From: Vibrio penaeicida
Lineage (GTDB): Bacteria; Pseudomonadota; Gammaproteobacteria; Enterobacterales; Vibrionaceae
Assembly (NCBI RefSeq): GCF_030689305.1
Contig: NZ_JAUYVM010000008.1
Coordinates: 62,001-126,000, forward strand
Direction of reading: 5' to 3'
Length of the DNA stretch: 64,000 nt
Shown: positions 19,231 to 28,053 of the stretch, in pieces
Numbering within the stretch: the first letter of the stretch is position 1
How the letters are laid out: each line of letters starts with the position of its first letter
Position numbers and translations under genes: made by a program
Notes under the pieces: generated by a model
Told to the model about the DNA's origin: nothing
Seen by the model: the letters and a program-made list of their open reading frames with translations, nothing else
Database searches by the model: none

Positions 19231-20219
19231 AAGTTGGCTCCTGAAAGCAGCGTGTTCCAATCCAGCATTGCAAGACCGAGCAGTATGAGCACGCCACACC
19301 ACAATAAGCTGGTTCGAACGACCAGTCGACAAGCTCTTGGGATGTCTTCTGGCTTCGCGAGCTCCCCGGATCCCATGTGAATTTTATTATGCATTTTGCC
19401 ATGATACATCGCAGGACCACCGATTCTGATGTTAAGTGAACCCGCGCCGGACGTCATGACTGGACCGCCATTAGGGCTAGAACAAGCTTGAGCTTGTGCC
19501 TTCCAACACTCCATAGCCTGCTTGGTGTTGCCAAGGAGCGCATAACTGACAGCAGTAGCTTTTGCAGGTAGATACCCCATAACGTCGTCCGCTTTGGCGG
19601 CGATAAACCCAAAGCTAATAAACCGATCGTTTTTGTACCCCCACATTGCATCCAGGGTGTTGGTTAGCCTGAATAAAACAGCGCCCGGAGCACCTAGTAA
19701 TACAAACCAGAAAAGCGCACCAAAAACCGCATCGTTACCGTTTTCTAGCACCGATTCTATGGCGGCGGATGTGACTTGATACTCGGACATCTGCTCGGTT
19801 TCTCGGCTTACTATCCAACCAACTTTCTCTCTTGCTTCAGCAAGCTCCCCCGCCTTCAAAGGCTGATGAATCCAACTTGCATGATCAAGCAAACTCTTCT
19901 GACCGATACAGAGGTAGAGAATCGCCACCTGAAAGAAAAACCCCCATAACGAAGAAGATCCACTCACCCAAGAAGCAATCCACAAAACAACGCCAACAAA
20001 GGGGAAGATAACCAACATCCACGCCACTGATCCTTTGATTTTGCTTTTCAAAGTATCTATCGAGGCTGGAGTATTTAACTTTTCTTCAAGCCAATAAACG
20101 ATGTTGCCGAAACCGACTAAGGGATGCCATTTTTTAGGCTCTCCGAACAAGGCATCCAGCACCAGTGCACTGCATATCGCTATAGCCGATATAAATACGC
20201 TGTTTACCCACCAATCCAT
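19227..20219 (-). CDS. cbiB: Adenosylcobinamide-phosphate synthase
   Basis: The 330-residue membrane protein of the CbiB/CobD family attaches aminopropanol or its phosphate to adenosylcobyric acid. It begins with a hydrophobic helix followed by the family signature LDALFGEPKKWHPLVGFGNIV (first 20 residues of it at about 22-41). It also contains ESVLENGNDAVFGALFW, GYKNDRF, KADDVMGYLPAK and SPNGGPVMTSGAGSLN. The start shares one base with the stop codon of the upstream phosphatase gene, and the end overlaps cobC by four bases, so the three genes form one coupled unit. Confidence 0.92.
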   Translation of the reverse strand: MDWWVNSVFISAIAICSALVLDALFGEPKKWHPLVGFGNIVYWLEEKLNTPASIDTLKSKIKGSVAWMLVIFPFVGVVLWIASWVSGSSSLWGFFFQVAILYLCIGQKSLLDHASWIHQPLKAGELAEAREKVGWIVSRETEQMSEYQVTSAAIESVLENGNDAVFGALFWFVLLGAPGAVLFRLTNTLDAMWGYKNDRFISFGFIAAKADDVMGYLPAKATAVSYALLGNTKQAMECWKAQAQACSSPNGGPVMTSGAGSLNIRIGGPAMYHGKMHNKIHMGSGELAKPEDIPRACRLVVRTSLLWCGVLILLGLAMLDWNTLLSGANL

Positions 20220-20758
20220 TAAGAAGCCTTTTTCCCTGATTCCAACTTTCCGACAATAATGTCGCCATTTTTGGGTAGCGAGACCTCAGCACAGCCGATG
20301 TACATTTGTTGCCATGTACGAATCCACTCTCCATGCCCAACCACAATCACAGGTTGATCCGATTGTTGCTGACTCACAGCGTTGATAAATGCTTGAATTC
20401 TTGAGTGATAACGCTCAATAGTTTCAGGCATTTTTTTGTTTTTCCGAACGAAATCAGCCCCTAATGGTTTGCCTCCTAATTCTCCAAATTCCCTTTCTCT
20501 CAATCGTTTATCAACAACAAGGTACCCACCCAATTCATTGGCCAATATTCTGGCGGATGATAAAGAACGACCTAAATCGCTGGTGTAGATAGGAAAGGGA
20601 TTATTAGACTGATATTTAAAGACTTTTCGTGCTGATTGGCGAATCTGCTGGATTCCTTTTTGGGTCAAGCGGCTGTCGCGCCACCCTTGCAAAATGCCCG
20701 CTCGATTCCATTCCGTCTCTCCATGTCGAACTAGCACTATGGACCGTGTAAATTGCAT
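20219..20758 (-). CDS. Histidine phosphatase, probable alpha-ribazole-5'-phosphate phosphatase
   Basis: The 179-residue histidine phosphatase has the catalytic VLVRHGETEWN (His near residue 12), a second-site REREFGELGG and the distal catalytic VVGHGEWIRTW. Members of this family beside cobC and cbiB usually act as alpha-ribazole phosphatase (the CobC of Salmonella), removing phosphate in the last steps of cobalamin assembly. The job is inferred from context because the fold alone also covers phosphoglycerate mutases and broad phosphatases. First gene of the three-gene cobalamin unit. Confidence 0.8.
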   Translation of the reverse strand: MQFTRSIVLVRHGETEWNRAGILQGWRDSRLTQKGIQQIRQSARKVFKYQSNNPFPIYTSDLGRSLSSARILANELGGYLVVDKRLREREFGELGGKPLGADFVRKNKKMPETIERYHSRIQAFINAVSQQQSDQPVIVVGHGEWIRTWQQMYIGCAEVSLPKNGDIIVGKLESGKKAS

Positions 20759-20818
20759 ATAAGAAAAAGCCTTAAAACAAAGGGATAGAAGAATTTACAG
20801 TGTAAAATTTCGAGTATT

Positions 20819-21502
20819 TTATTTTGGCTGAATTTGATATTTCTGATGGAAAAGGCGCAAACCTCTCTGGGTAAATTCAATCGCTCTTGAATCCATATCA
20901 CGCAAAGCCCACTGTTTTGACAATGCATCATTCAAAATCCATTGCCCGAGACGCCCTGCAAGATGGTTACGCCTTTCACTCCAATCTAAGCAGGCTTTGC
21001 ACAGAGGACGTTTACTTTTCTTCAGCTCAGACTCATCAAACCCGATGCTTTGGAAGTAGTGCAAGCCTTTCTCTGTTAGCGTTGCGTCGTCTACGTTGTC
21101 GGAAACCCACCCCTTAGACACCAAATGATCAAACAGCGATACCCCTAACTCTCCTGCTAGGTGGTCGTAACATACTCGCGATCTTCGAAGCCTTTCGTTT
21201 TCAGGTCCCGTTTTAATGCCTAGCGAAGACAGTGAAACTGAAATATTAAGTAATGTCTCAAGTAGCGACGCAATATTTTGATTTTTAAGCTGAAAGTACT
21301 TGTGACGCCCTTGTTTTCGGACCGTAAGCATGTCGCCTTCCACCAGCTTCTGTAAATGGCTGCTCGCCGTTTGTGCGGTGATATCGGCTTCGAGGGCAAG
21401 CTCGGTTGCGGTAAGTGCTTTTCCACCCATCAATGCCATTAGCATTCTTGATCGAGTTTGGTCTGCGATTAGTCCCGCCACATGGGCAATGTCTGGTTCC
21501 AT
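20819..21502 (-). CDS. ArsR-family winged-helix transcriptional regulator
   Basis: The 227-residue protein has an ArsR-type winged helix at its N-terminus (DQTRSRMLMALMGGKALTA, then ITAQTASSHLQKLVEGDMLTV) and a C-terminal region of about 120 residues containing CKACLDWSERRNHLAGRLG. That region is found in a subgroup of ArsR regulators with an extra domain. No classic metal-binding ELCVCDL motif is seen. I start at ATG 21502 because AAGGA precedes it, while the upstream ATG 21532 lacks a ribosome site. It faces the NIPSNAP/monooxygenase pair across 90 bases and probably controls it. The ligand is unknown. Confidence 0.8.
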   Translation of the reverse strand: MEPDIAHVAGLIADQTRSRMLMALMGGKALTATELALEADITAQTASSHLQKLVEGDMLTVRKQGRHKYFQLKNQNIASLLETLLNISVSLSSLGIKTGPENERLRRSRVCYDHLAGELGVSLFDHLVSKGWVSDNVDDATLTEKGLHYFQSIGFDESELKKSKRPLCKACLDWSERRNHLAGRLGQWILNDALSKQWALRDMDSRAIEFTQRGLRLFHQKYQIQPK

Positions 21503-21592
21503 GAGAATAAGTCCTTTCAGTTCGATGCTCATCGAAGCATGCGTTTTCTCGGGCTCGTAGACTGTAGCAAAACTAGTAAGGAGACAACAACC

Positions 21593-21940
21593 ATGACCAT
21601 CACTTGTTTTATTGAATACCGAATCGACCCATTCAAAGTGAGCCTGTTTGAACAGTATGCTGAAAATTGGAGCAAGATTATTCCAGAATGTGGCGGCGAT
21701 CTATTAGGGTATTTTGTACCTCACGAAGGTACTAACCATTGTGCCTACGGGCTCATTAGTTTCCCTTCTTTAACCGAGTATGAGGTGTACAGAAAAAGGT
21801 TAAAAGAGTCGGAATCGGGGCAATCTAATTTCTCATTTGCTAAAGACCAACGCTTTATTATTGAGGAAAAAAGAACGTTCCTTAAAGTTGTGTCGTCCAC
21901 CTACAAACAAGCCCCTCGCTCTTTGGAGAGCATTGTATGA
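21593..21940 (+). CDS. NIPSNAP-family protein
   Basis: A 115-residue alpha/beta protein starting MTITCFIEYRIDPFKV with the NIPSNAP-type features W-S-K-I-I-P-x-C-G-G-D-L-L-G-Y-F (about residues 25-40) and an acid-rich tail. NIPSNAP proteins have a ferredoxin-like dimeric barrel related to monooxygenase folds; their activity is unclear. An AAGGAGAC ribosome site precedes ATG 21593. The frame is open upstream to 21482 through the divergent promoter region, which is not coding. It shares a 4-base ATGA overlap with the next gene. Confidence 0.8.
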   Translation: MTITCFIEYRIDPFKVSLFEQYAENWSKIIPECGGDLLGYFVPHEGTNHCAYGLISFPSLTEYEVYRKRLKESESGQSNFSFAKDQRFIIEEKRTFLKVVSSTYKQAPRSLESIV

Positions 21941-22263
21941 TTGCCGTGATATTTGAAGTAGAACCCAAAGCGTCGGGCAAGGAAGCGTATTTCGATATCG
22001 CGGGGCAACTGAAAGAAGATCTGAATCAGATAGAAGGGTTTATTTCCGTTGAGCGGTTTCAAAGCCTAGTGACGCCCAATAAATTTTTGTCGCTTTCGTT
22101 TTGGCAGGATGAAGCCGCTGTAAAACGTTGGCGCACATTGGCAACACACCGCGTCGCGCAGGATAAAGGCAGAGCGGAGTTGTTTACCCAATACCGCCTT
22201 AGGGTCGCACATGTAGTCAGAGATTACGGGCTAGAAGAACGGGCTCAAGTGCCATTGGACTAG
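21937..22263 (+). CDS. Antibiotic biosynthesis monooxygenase (ABM) domain protein
   Basis: The 108-residue protein has the ABM ferredoxin-like fold: MIAVIFEVEPK at the start, IEGFISVERFQSL in the middle and SLSFWQDEAAVKRWR (about 54-66), where Trp and the helix are family hallmarks. Such proteins include cofactor-free oxygenases and heme-degrading enzymes, but many are uncharacterised. It is translationally coupled to the NIPSNAP gene (ATGA), so the two small barrel proteins may work together. Substrate unknown. Confidence 0.82.
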   Translation: MIAVIFEVEPKASGKEAYFDIAGQLKEDLNQIEGFISVERFQSLVTPNKFLSLSFWQDEAAVKRWRTLATHRVAQDKGRAELFTQYRLRVAHVVRDYGLEERAQVPLD

Positions 22264-22386
22264 GGATTGTTGACCTACGCGGTTAAAATTCGTTAGAGCT
22301 TTTTCTTCCGTTTCAAAAAGAGTTGCTTGAGTATCATTGTTTGAGGTTTATTATTGAGTTACGAAATCAATAAGATCAAATCCTCT

Positions 22387-23295
22387 ATGAACCGGTTAGC
22401 ACACCTCAATGGAATTCGAGCTTTTGAAGCATCGGCTCGCCACCTTAGCTTCTCGCAAGCGGCACTTGAACTAAACGTAACGCCTGCTGCTATTGGGCAG
22501 CAGGTAAAGCTACTTGAAGAGTGGCTGGGCGTACCGTTATTTGTTCGTTCCAATTCAGGTCAATCTCGACTCCAATTGACCGAAGAAGCAAAGCTGGCGT
22601 ACCCAGAAATTCAGCAAGGGTTTAGCAGTATCTTAAGTGGATTGGGCAAGTTGAACAGTAGCGTGTTTGATAACAGTTTGCGTGTTGCTGTCAGCCCTTC
22701 AATTGCCTCTAAATGGCTGTTACCAAGAATATCGGACTTCCAAACCCAGCACCCCGATTACGACCTAAGAGTGGAAACACACATAAAACCTGTCGACTAC
22801 ACCCGTGAAGGGATAGATGTTGGGATACGTTATGGACGCGGTCAATGGGAAGGGCTTCAAAGCCAAAAACTCATGGATGAGGAAATCTTCCCAGTTTGTT
22901 CACCTGAATTTTCGGATAAGCATGGTCTTACAGAGAGACACGCTATTAAATGGGAAAATTTACCGCTTTTGCATGATCTTTCCGTGCCTAGCGGTCAAGG
23001 TTACCCGTGTTGGGAAGAGTGGTTTAAAAAAGTGAATACGCCAATGAGCAGTCCCACTAAGGGGTTAAAAATAAACAGCTTCTCGGAAGTGATCGAAGCT
23101 GCTATTCGCGGTCAGGGGATCGCATTAGGTAGAGAAGCTTTAGTTGCCCAAGACTTAAAAAGTGGCAAACTCATTCGCCCTTTCGGCACGGCGAGCTATT
23201 GCTCTTCCTACAGTTACTTCATCGTTTCACCACTCAAACAATGCAATAAGAACAAATCCAAAGACTTTCACCAGTGGTTGAGCACCCAGATTTAA
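22387..23295 (+). CDS. LysR-family transcriptional regulator (GcvA-like)
   Basis: This 302-residue LysR regulator starts at ATG 22387 with LNGIRAFEASARHLSFSQAA, the typical helix-turn-helix start. A TTG at 22354 would add 11 residues. The effector domain follows (SPSIASKWLLPRISDFQ near 100, VDVGIRYGRG-like stretch, FPVCSPEF). The features resemble the GcvA subgroup. No obvious target is adjacent: it is convergent with the glutathione transferase and downstream of the NIPSNAP/ABM pair. Confidence 0.85.
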   Translation: MNRLAHLNGIRAFEASARHLSFSQAALELNVTPAAIGQQVKLLEEWLGVPLFVRSNSGQSRLQLTEEAKLAYPEIQQGFSSILSGLGKLNSSVFDNSLRVAVSPSIASKWLLPRISDFQTQHPDYDLRVETHIKPVDYTREGIDVGIRYGRGQWEGLQSQKLMDEEIFPVCSPEFSDKHGLTERHAIKWENLPLLHDLSVPSGQGYPCWEEWFKKVNTPMSSPTKGLKINSFSEVIEAAIRGQGIALGREALVAQDLKSGKLIRPFGTASYCSSYSYFIVSPLKQCNKNKSKDFHQWLSTQI

Positions 23296-23316
23296 AAGCT
23301 GGCGCAATGCCAGCTT
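23294..23316. terminator. Terminator between convergent LysR and GST genes
   Basis: The stem AAGCTGGC (23296-23303) pairs with GCCAGCTT (23309-23316) around a 5-base loop. A T-run follows on the minus strand, so it best serves the glutathione transferase gene. Confidence 0.65.
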
Positions 23317-23322
23317 GCTGTC

Positions 23323-23961
23323 TTATCCCGCTAAACTTGGTCGTTTAGCCATTTTTTCTCGCCATGCCAACAAGTTATTGCAATCAGCAGGGATTGCTAC
23401 TTGTGCAAAATCAGCAAACGCCAAACCATAAAACAAGGTAATATCCGCCATGGAAAACTCCTTACCTGCCACATATGGGGTATGTAAAAGAACGCTGTCA
23501 AAATAACGCATGCCTTCGATCGCGACTTCTCTTTGCCTCTCCCCCCACTCTGGACATGGATTGATTTCCAGCTCGGGACCAAGACCATCTGTTCCGTGAT
23601 GAAACCAGTTACCGACAGCATCAATAACCATCGATTCCGCACGACGCTGCATCATATGAATTTTCCCACGCTCTAGCGCACTGACTCCGGTAAGGTTTAC
23701 TCCCTCAAAATAACTGTCGATGTACTCCGTAATTGCGGTAGATTCAGACAAAAATTCACCTTCCGCGGTTTGCATTACGGGCACGGTTCCCAATGGGTTC
23801 TTAGCGTAGAAACTTTTGGTTCTATGCTCTTTTTTCATGACGTCCACTTCGACAAATTTCACATTCGACAGCGCCTGTTTTTCAGCCAATGCTGCTCGAA
23901 TTCGCGCCGGATTTGGAAAACCTGTTGTTTCGTAAACGGTAATTGTATTTTCTCTAGACAT
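23323..23961 (-). CDS. Glutathione S-transferase family protein
   Basis: The 212-residue protein has an N-terminal thioredoxin-like domain (TVYETTGFPNPARIR, KNPLGTVPVM about 53-62, LSESTAITEYID) and an all-helical C-terminal domain (MADITLFYGLAFADF). The cis-proline VPV and the glutathione-contacting ESTA motif are intact. It probably conjugates or reduces electrophiles in the cytoplasm; substrate unknown. GAGGGATC lies before the ATG. It is followed upstream by co-directional cupin, LysR and P450 genes, but gaps of 70-100 bases leave operon structure open. Confidence 0.88.
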   Translation of the reverse strand: MSRENTITVYETTGFPNPARIRAALAEKQALSNVKFVEVDVMKKEHRTKSFYAKNPLGTVPVMQTAEGEFLSESTAITEYIDSYFEGVNLTGVSALERGKIHMMQRRAESMVIDAVGNWFHHGTDGLGPELEINPCPEWGERQREVAIEGMRYFDSVLLHTPYVAGKEFSMADITLFYGLAFADFAQVAIPADCNNLLAWREKMAKRPSLAG

Positions 23962-24031
23962 AATGATCCCTCACAGATCGATGTGATAGTTATTGGTTGT
24001 GTTACGTTAATGAGATAGGAATGAGCGCGTA

Positions 24032-24733
24032 TTAACGCCTGACAAACCCTTTGCCAATTTTTCGGTATAGGGTTACGCCATTATCTGAGCGCAGAATTAA
24101 GTGGCTGTGTGGTTTGAATCTCACCCAAGAGTGTGCGGTATAGGTTTCGTCATTGATTTGAAGATCGCCGTCCAATACAAAATATTCTGCGACCTCACCA
24201 ACAACGTCTTCGACGAGTCGACTACCCGCTGGTAAGCGGATTAACTGGGTGTCTTCATACTCCGATTTCCACAGTTGCAGTGAAGCAATACCATTCCCAT
24301 TGATCTGCCAATCTGCGGTATTGGTATCCAAAATGAACGACTCATGATTTTCTGAATCTGGCATTTGTGCCAGCTTTACAAAGATCTCACATCCCTCTTT
24401 CGAATGTGGTCGATGGGTTGAGCTTACGGGGTTTCGAACGTAAACACCTTTTGGATAGTCGCCGTTTTCATCAGAAAAAACGCCACTTAAGGTAATAAAT
24501 TCCTCTCCACCTGCATGAGCGTGTGATTCAAAATAGCTTTCTGGCTGATACCGAACAACAGAAGTCGCTCTGCGAACCACTTCTCCCCCAAGTCTTTCAA
24601 ACATAATTCGCTCGACACCAACCATAGGCGTTGCAGCATACTTTTGTTCTTCTGCCGCTACACGGACGGTTTCGTCAAATTCCACATTAAATTCTAAATG
24701 AGGTTGAGCAGCGGTTTCGGGTCTATTTTTCAT
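24032..24733 (-). CDS. ChrR-like double-cupin protein
   Basis: The 233-residue protein has two cupin-type repeats. The first holds VVRYQPESYFESHAHAGGEEFITLSGVF with metal-binding His/Glu (about 63-90). The second (VAEYFVLDGDLQINDETY, HSWVRFKPHSH) is more diverged. This matches the ChrR-type cupin domain seen in anti-sigma factor ChrR, but the N-terminal zinc anti-sigma segment is absent. It is therefore more likely an independent enzyme or sensor. A GGAAGG ribosome site precedes the ATG. The neighbouring LysR gene may regulate it. Confidence 0.75.
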   Translation of the reverse strand: MKNRPETAAQPHLEFNVEFDETVRVAAEEQKYAATPMVGVERIMFERLGGEVVRRATSVVRYQPESYFESHAHAGGEEFITLSGVFSDENGDYPKGVYVRNPVSSTHRPHSKEGCEIFVKLAQMPDSENHESFILDTNTADWQINGNGIASLQLWKSEYEDTQLIRLPAGSRLVEDVVGEVAEYFVLDGDLQINDETYTAHSWVRFKPHSHLILRSDNGVTLYRKIGKGFVRR

Positions 24734-24831
24734 CTTTCTGCCTTCCGTTAATTTATGTTTTCAATATAAGGAATGAGCGCAAAAGTGACGAACCATTAAT
24801 TCTTCACAGCCAGTATAGATTTTCTTTATCG

Positions 24832-25791
24832 CTATTTATTCTCTTCTGCGTGTTTGCGAAGCCACGCTAAAAATTGAACCACTTTCTTAGGGACATTTTC
24901 ACGAACATTGACCGCATAGTATTGTTGTTTGCACACCACACCACCATCGCCAAAAGGCGCTATCAAGGCTCCATTCGTGAGGAGGTCATTAACCAAGTGT
25001 TTCCTGCCCATCGCGACACCGGAATGATTCACTGCCGCCAACAAGGCAAGATCAGAGCGATCAAAAGACATACCCGAATATTTACCGTTTTTCAGATTAA
25101 TACCGGTGGCATTCGCCCATTCATCCCACTCGCTTCTACCCGAATCAGTATCCCACGCTTGATCGTCATGGAGCAGAGTGACTTGATCCAAGAGTTGAGG
25201 CTTTTCGAGCAAATCGTATTGCTCGGCGTATTGAGGTGAACATACAGGAAAAACGGATTCAGACAGAATCTCTGTGCATTGTAGAGACGTGTTTTTCTTA
25301 TCATCAAAATAGATGGCGACATCAATGCCATACCCTTGAAGCTGGATATTTTCGTTCCCAGTGAGAAGCTTTAGTTCTATTAATGGAAATTGTTGTTTGA
25401 AGTCTGCTAGCTTCGGAACAAGCCAACACTGAGCGAAAGAGGGGCGCGAATATACGGTTAGCGTACCCGATACATCACCGTTTTTTATGTCTAAGACATC
25501 TTGATTTAAGGCGAATAAAGTTTTGCGCACTGACTGGTACATGCGCTCACCTTCATCTGTTAGAGAGACTTTTCGGCTGGCTCGATGAAACAGTGCAATG
25601 CCGAGCTCGTCTTCGAGTTTAGACATTTTATGCGAAACGGCACTAGGCGTAATGGAGAGTTCTTCGGCTGCTAAAGAGAAAGAGCAATGCCTCGCCGCGG
25701 CTTCAAAAGTATGCAGCTTAGACAACTGCATACTACTCAGGGTTTGTTGTTTTGAGAATCGATCCTGCTTGGTGTACACGTCTCTCTCCAT
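24832..25791 (-). CDS. LysR-family transcriptional regulator
   Basis: The 319-residue LysR protein has a helix-turn-helix (LHTFEAAARHCSFSLAAEEL, then ITPSAVSHKMSKLEDELG) and a substrate-binding effector domain (YSRPSFAQCWLVPKLADF, FPVCSPQYAE, GVAMGRKHLVND). It is of the GcvA-like subgroup, as is the other LysR in this region. The internal ATG at 25731 (MQLSKLHTFEA) aligns better with family starts and gives 299 residues; neither start has a strong ribosome site. It sits between the cupin and P450 genes on the same strand. Confidence 0.85.
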   Translation of the reverse strand: MERDVYTKQDRFSKQQTLSSMQLSKLHTFEAAARHCSFSLAAEELSITPSAVSHKMSKLEDELGIALFHRASRKVSLTDEGERMYQSVRKTLFALNQDVLDIKNGDVSGTLTVYSRPSFAQCWLVPKLADFKQQFPLIELKLLTGNENIQLQGYGIDVAIYFDDKKNTSLQCTEILSESVFPVCSPQYAEQYDLLEKPQLLDQVTLLHDDQAWDTDSGRSEWDEWANATGINLKNGKYSGMSFDRSDLALLAAVNHSGVAMGRKHLVNDLLTNGALIAPFGDGGVVCKQQYYAVNVRENVPKKVVQFLAWLRKHAEENK

Positions 25792-25843
25792 GAATCTGTA
25801 TTTACTGAATCATGAAGCTAGCACAAGTCGACTCTCGATGGGA

Positions 25844-27214
25844 TTATCGCTTGTGAATTTGCACCTTAAACCCTACCGGAGACATAGTGAACGCGAATTG
25901 CTCTACAACATCCTCCTGACTTTGCTGTGGCTCAACACGAAACGAACTAAACAAAGCATGAAAGGCCAGTTTAATCTCCATCATCGCAAGTGAGCGCCCT
26001 GGGCAAAGTCTGGCTCCAGCACCAAACGGCTGTAAGTTTGAAAACGAAGCGCCACCTTGTTCTAGCCAGCGATTTGGATCATATGTCTTTGGATCGGCAA
26101 ACAACTCCGGATCGAAACCATTAGCATGAAGCATAACAAAAACAGGGGTTCCCTTTTTTACTTCAATATCGCCGATATGGGTATCTTCAATAGGTTCTAA
26201 ATAAAGTTGGGGGGCGACAGGTTTTAAACGCATGGCTTCATACATAATGGCGGTAGTGTAAGGGACGCGTGGCAACGGCCAGGGCAGAATATGTTCACTG
26301 CCTAAGCTTTGCAGCTCTTGGCTCAGTTCTGCCTCTGAAGATTGGTCTCCACTGACTAAGTAGGACATCCATGCAAGCGTGTTTGCGGTGGTATCCTCAC
26401 CAGCCAATAATAGCGTGAGCGCGTTCGCGAGAATATCGTTGTCCGTGAGTGTGGGATCTCGATTTTGCTCGATCAGCATAATCTGGAGCATGTTTTCAGG
26501 CATGTCGTTAAGTGCGGGTTCTTGCGTCAGTTTTCGCCTTTGCTTTTCAATACACCCCGTCACGAACTGCTTTACTTTTTCTAAGCTTGCGTCAAATTGT
26601 TTGTCTTTCTTTGTTTTAAAGAATCGCCACATTGGTATCGGTGACTTACAGCGCTGATTCACAATAGGGAAAACGTCACCTAAGGCATCGGCTAAAGGCG
26701 TTTCTATTTGTTCTATGGAGTTAAAATCTTCACCAAACGCGAGCAGCGAAGTAACGTCGACCGTGTACTTTTTAAACTCATCAACCAACTCTACTGCTTC
26801 TCCAGTTTCCGCCAGAGACTCAAAACGTTTTTTAAGCCGTTCTGTTACTACCGCAAGTTGCGGATAAAAGTGCTTCAGATGGCTAGGTTGAAACATGGGT
26901 TCCGTCAGTTTTCTTTGGTGCCGCCAGCGTTCGTCCTCTGCGGAAAAAATACCGTTCAAGCCAACTTCATCAAATACATTTTCAATGCTTTTAAGTCGAC
27001 GAAACTCATCCGGTCGGGATTTAAGTACTTGCTTCACCTGAGACGGGTCCGCCAGCACCAATACGTTTTTTAGCCCTAGCCGAAGGCGGAACTGAACTCC
27101 GTATTCTTCTATCCAACCCAGCATTTGCTGATGGATATTGGGTTTCTTCAAGTAACCAACATGACCGAGAATTCCAGCGGTGGGTGGCATGGGAAGTTGC
27201 TCTATTTGCTTCAT
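25844..27214 (-). CDS. Cytochrome P450
   Basis: This 456-residue soluble P450 has all key motifs: the I-helix LLAGEDTTANTLAW (about 270), the ExxR of YEAMRLKP, and the heme loop FGAGARLCPG with the axial thiolate Cys404. No signal or membrane anchor is seen, and no ferredoxin or ferredoxin reductase gene is adjacent, so its electron donors must come from elsewhere. It would hydroxylate an unidentified, probably hydrophobic, substrate. An AGGAA ribosome site precedes the ATG. P450s are scattered in vibrios, so acquisition by transfer is possible but not shown here. Confidence 0.9.
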   Translation of the reverse strand: MKQIEQLPMPPTAGILGHVGYLKKPNIHQQMLGWIEEYGVQFRLRLGLKNVLVLADPSQVKQVLKSRPDEFRRLKSIENVFDEVGLNGIFSAEDERWRHQRKLTEPMFQPSHLKHFYPQLAVVTERLKKRFESLAETGEAVELVDEFKKYTVDVTSLLAFGEDFNSIEQIETPLADALGDVFPIVNQRCKSPIPMWRFFKTKKDKQFDASLEKVKQFVTGCIEKQRRKLTQEPALNDMPENMLQIMLIEQNRDPTLTDNDILANALTLLLAGEDTTANTLAWMSYLVSGDQSSEAELSQELQSLGSEHILPWPLPRVPYTTAIMYEAMRLKPVAPQLYLEPIEDTHIGDIEVKKGTPVFVMLHANGFDPELFADPKTYDPNRWLEQGGASFSNLQPFGAGARLCPGRSLAMMEIKLAFHALFSSFRVEPQQSQEDVVEQFAFTMSPVGFKVQIHKR

Positions 27215-27340
27215 CCGTTTTTCCTGAAATAGTAATTTATTGGATTGCTAACAAATTAAAAGGCTAACAAAGTGTTAAGAGAGACAGGGTAAGCAGATGT
27301 AAGCAAAATTTCTTGGAAAATTTAAGCAAACTTGGACAAC

Positions 27341-28030
27341 TTAGACAAAAAAGAACACGATAACTAAGTTATAAAAAACCAAGCCAATGAATAGAGCAGC
27401 GAAGGATTTCCACGCTGATGCATTATTCACCTCTCCTACCCAGCGATGGAAGGCAATAACAGACACATACATTCCATATATGGCAAAGATGGAAATCCAA
27501 AATTTCGTATTTTCAATGCCACCTGAAATATTTGGTTTAAGCTTACTCACATCCTCAATTAGGGTTAAAAGTGAGAGGCAAAGCATCATTAACCCATATG
27601 CGTAAAACGTCAGGATCATGGTTGAACGTAGGTTGAGTTTGCGCCTTTCTAACGCACAAAGAATGAGATAATGGGTAAAAGCGATAATGGCGATGTAGGC
27701 TGCAAACCCCACTACGATGAATTCTTGCTCAATAAACCCGATGGATCGTTCACCCTTTAGTAAATGGGGCGGAATAACAAAAACAAGCACGATAGATTCA
27801 ATGAAATAGATTAGCGCGCGTTTGATGCCTGTTCTCGATTCGTCAATATGATCGACAAAGGTGTGAGGATGGCGAAACATTTTATACGTCGCCGAAAATA
27901 TCACGAGGTACTTAGTAAAAAAGACACTAAGAAGATCCAGAAACTCCCTTCTATTTTCACCATTTCCCATAATGTGCCTGCTCGGTTTTGCTTCACCCTC
28001 CTTTTGTTTAACATTCATCGGAGTACGCAC
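27341..28030 (-). CDS. Integral membrane protein of unknown function (Yip1-like topology)
   Basis: A 229-residue protein with about five hydrophobic helices (centred near residues 82, 110, 145, 185 and 215) after a soluble N-terminal region of about 65 residues containing MFRHPHTFVDH. That stretch and the helix pattern recall Yip1-domain bacterial proteins, but I am not sure. The start is uncertain: TTG 28033, GTG 28030 behind GAGGGG, or ATG 28018. It is followed by no clear terminator and lies between the P450 and a methyltransferase on the same strand. Confidence 0.65.
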   Translation of the reverse strand: MRTPMNVKQKEGEAKPSRHIMGNGENRREFLDLLSVFFTKYLVIFSATYKMFRHPHTFVDHIDESRTGIKRALIYFIESIVLVFVIPPHLLKGERSIGFIEQEFIVVGFAAYIAIIAFTHYLILCALERRKLNLRSTMILTFYAYGLMMLCLSLLTLIEDVSKLKPNISGGIENTKFWISIFAIYGMYVSVIAFHRWVGEVNNASAWKSFAALFIGLVFYNLVIVFFFV

Positions 28031-28053
28031 CAAGCCCCTCAGAAAACAAATGC

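Noticed and set aside
20759..20818. Cobalamin riboswitch ahead of the cobalamin genes
   Set aside because: Only about 60 bases are available and no conserved B12-box-like pattern is visible.
25598..25993. Plus-strand frames opposite LysR and P450 genes
   Set aside because: They are antisense to well-supported genes and lack their own ribosome sites and domains.
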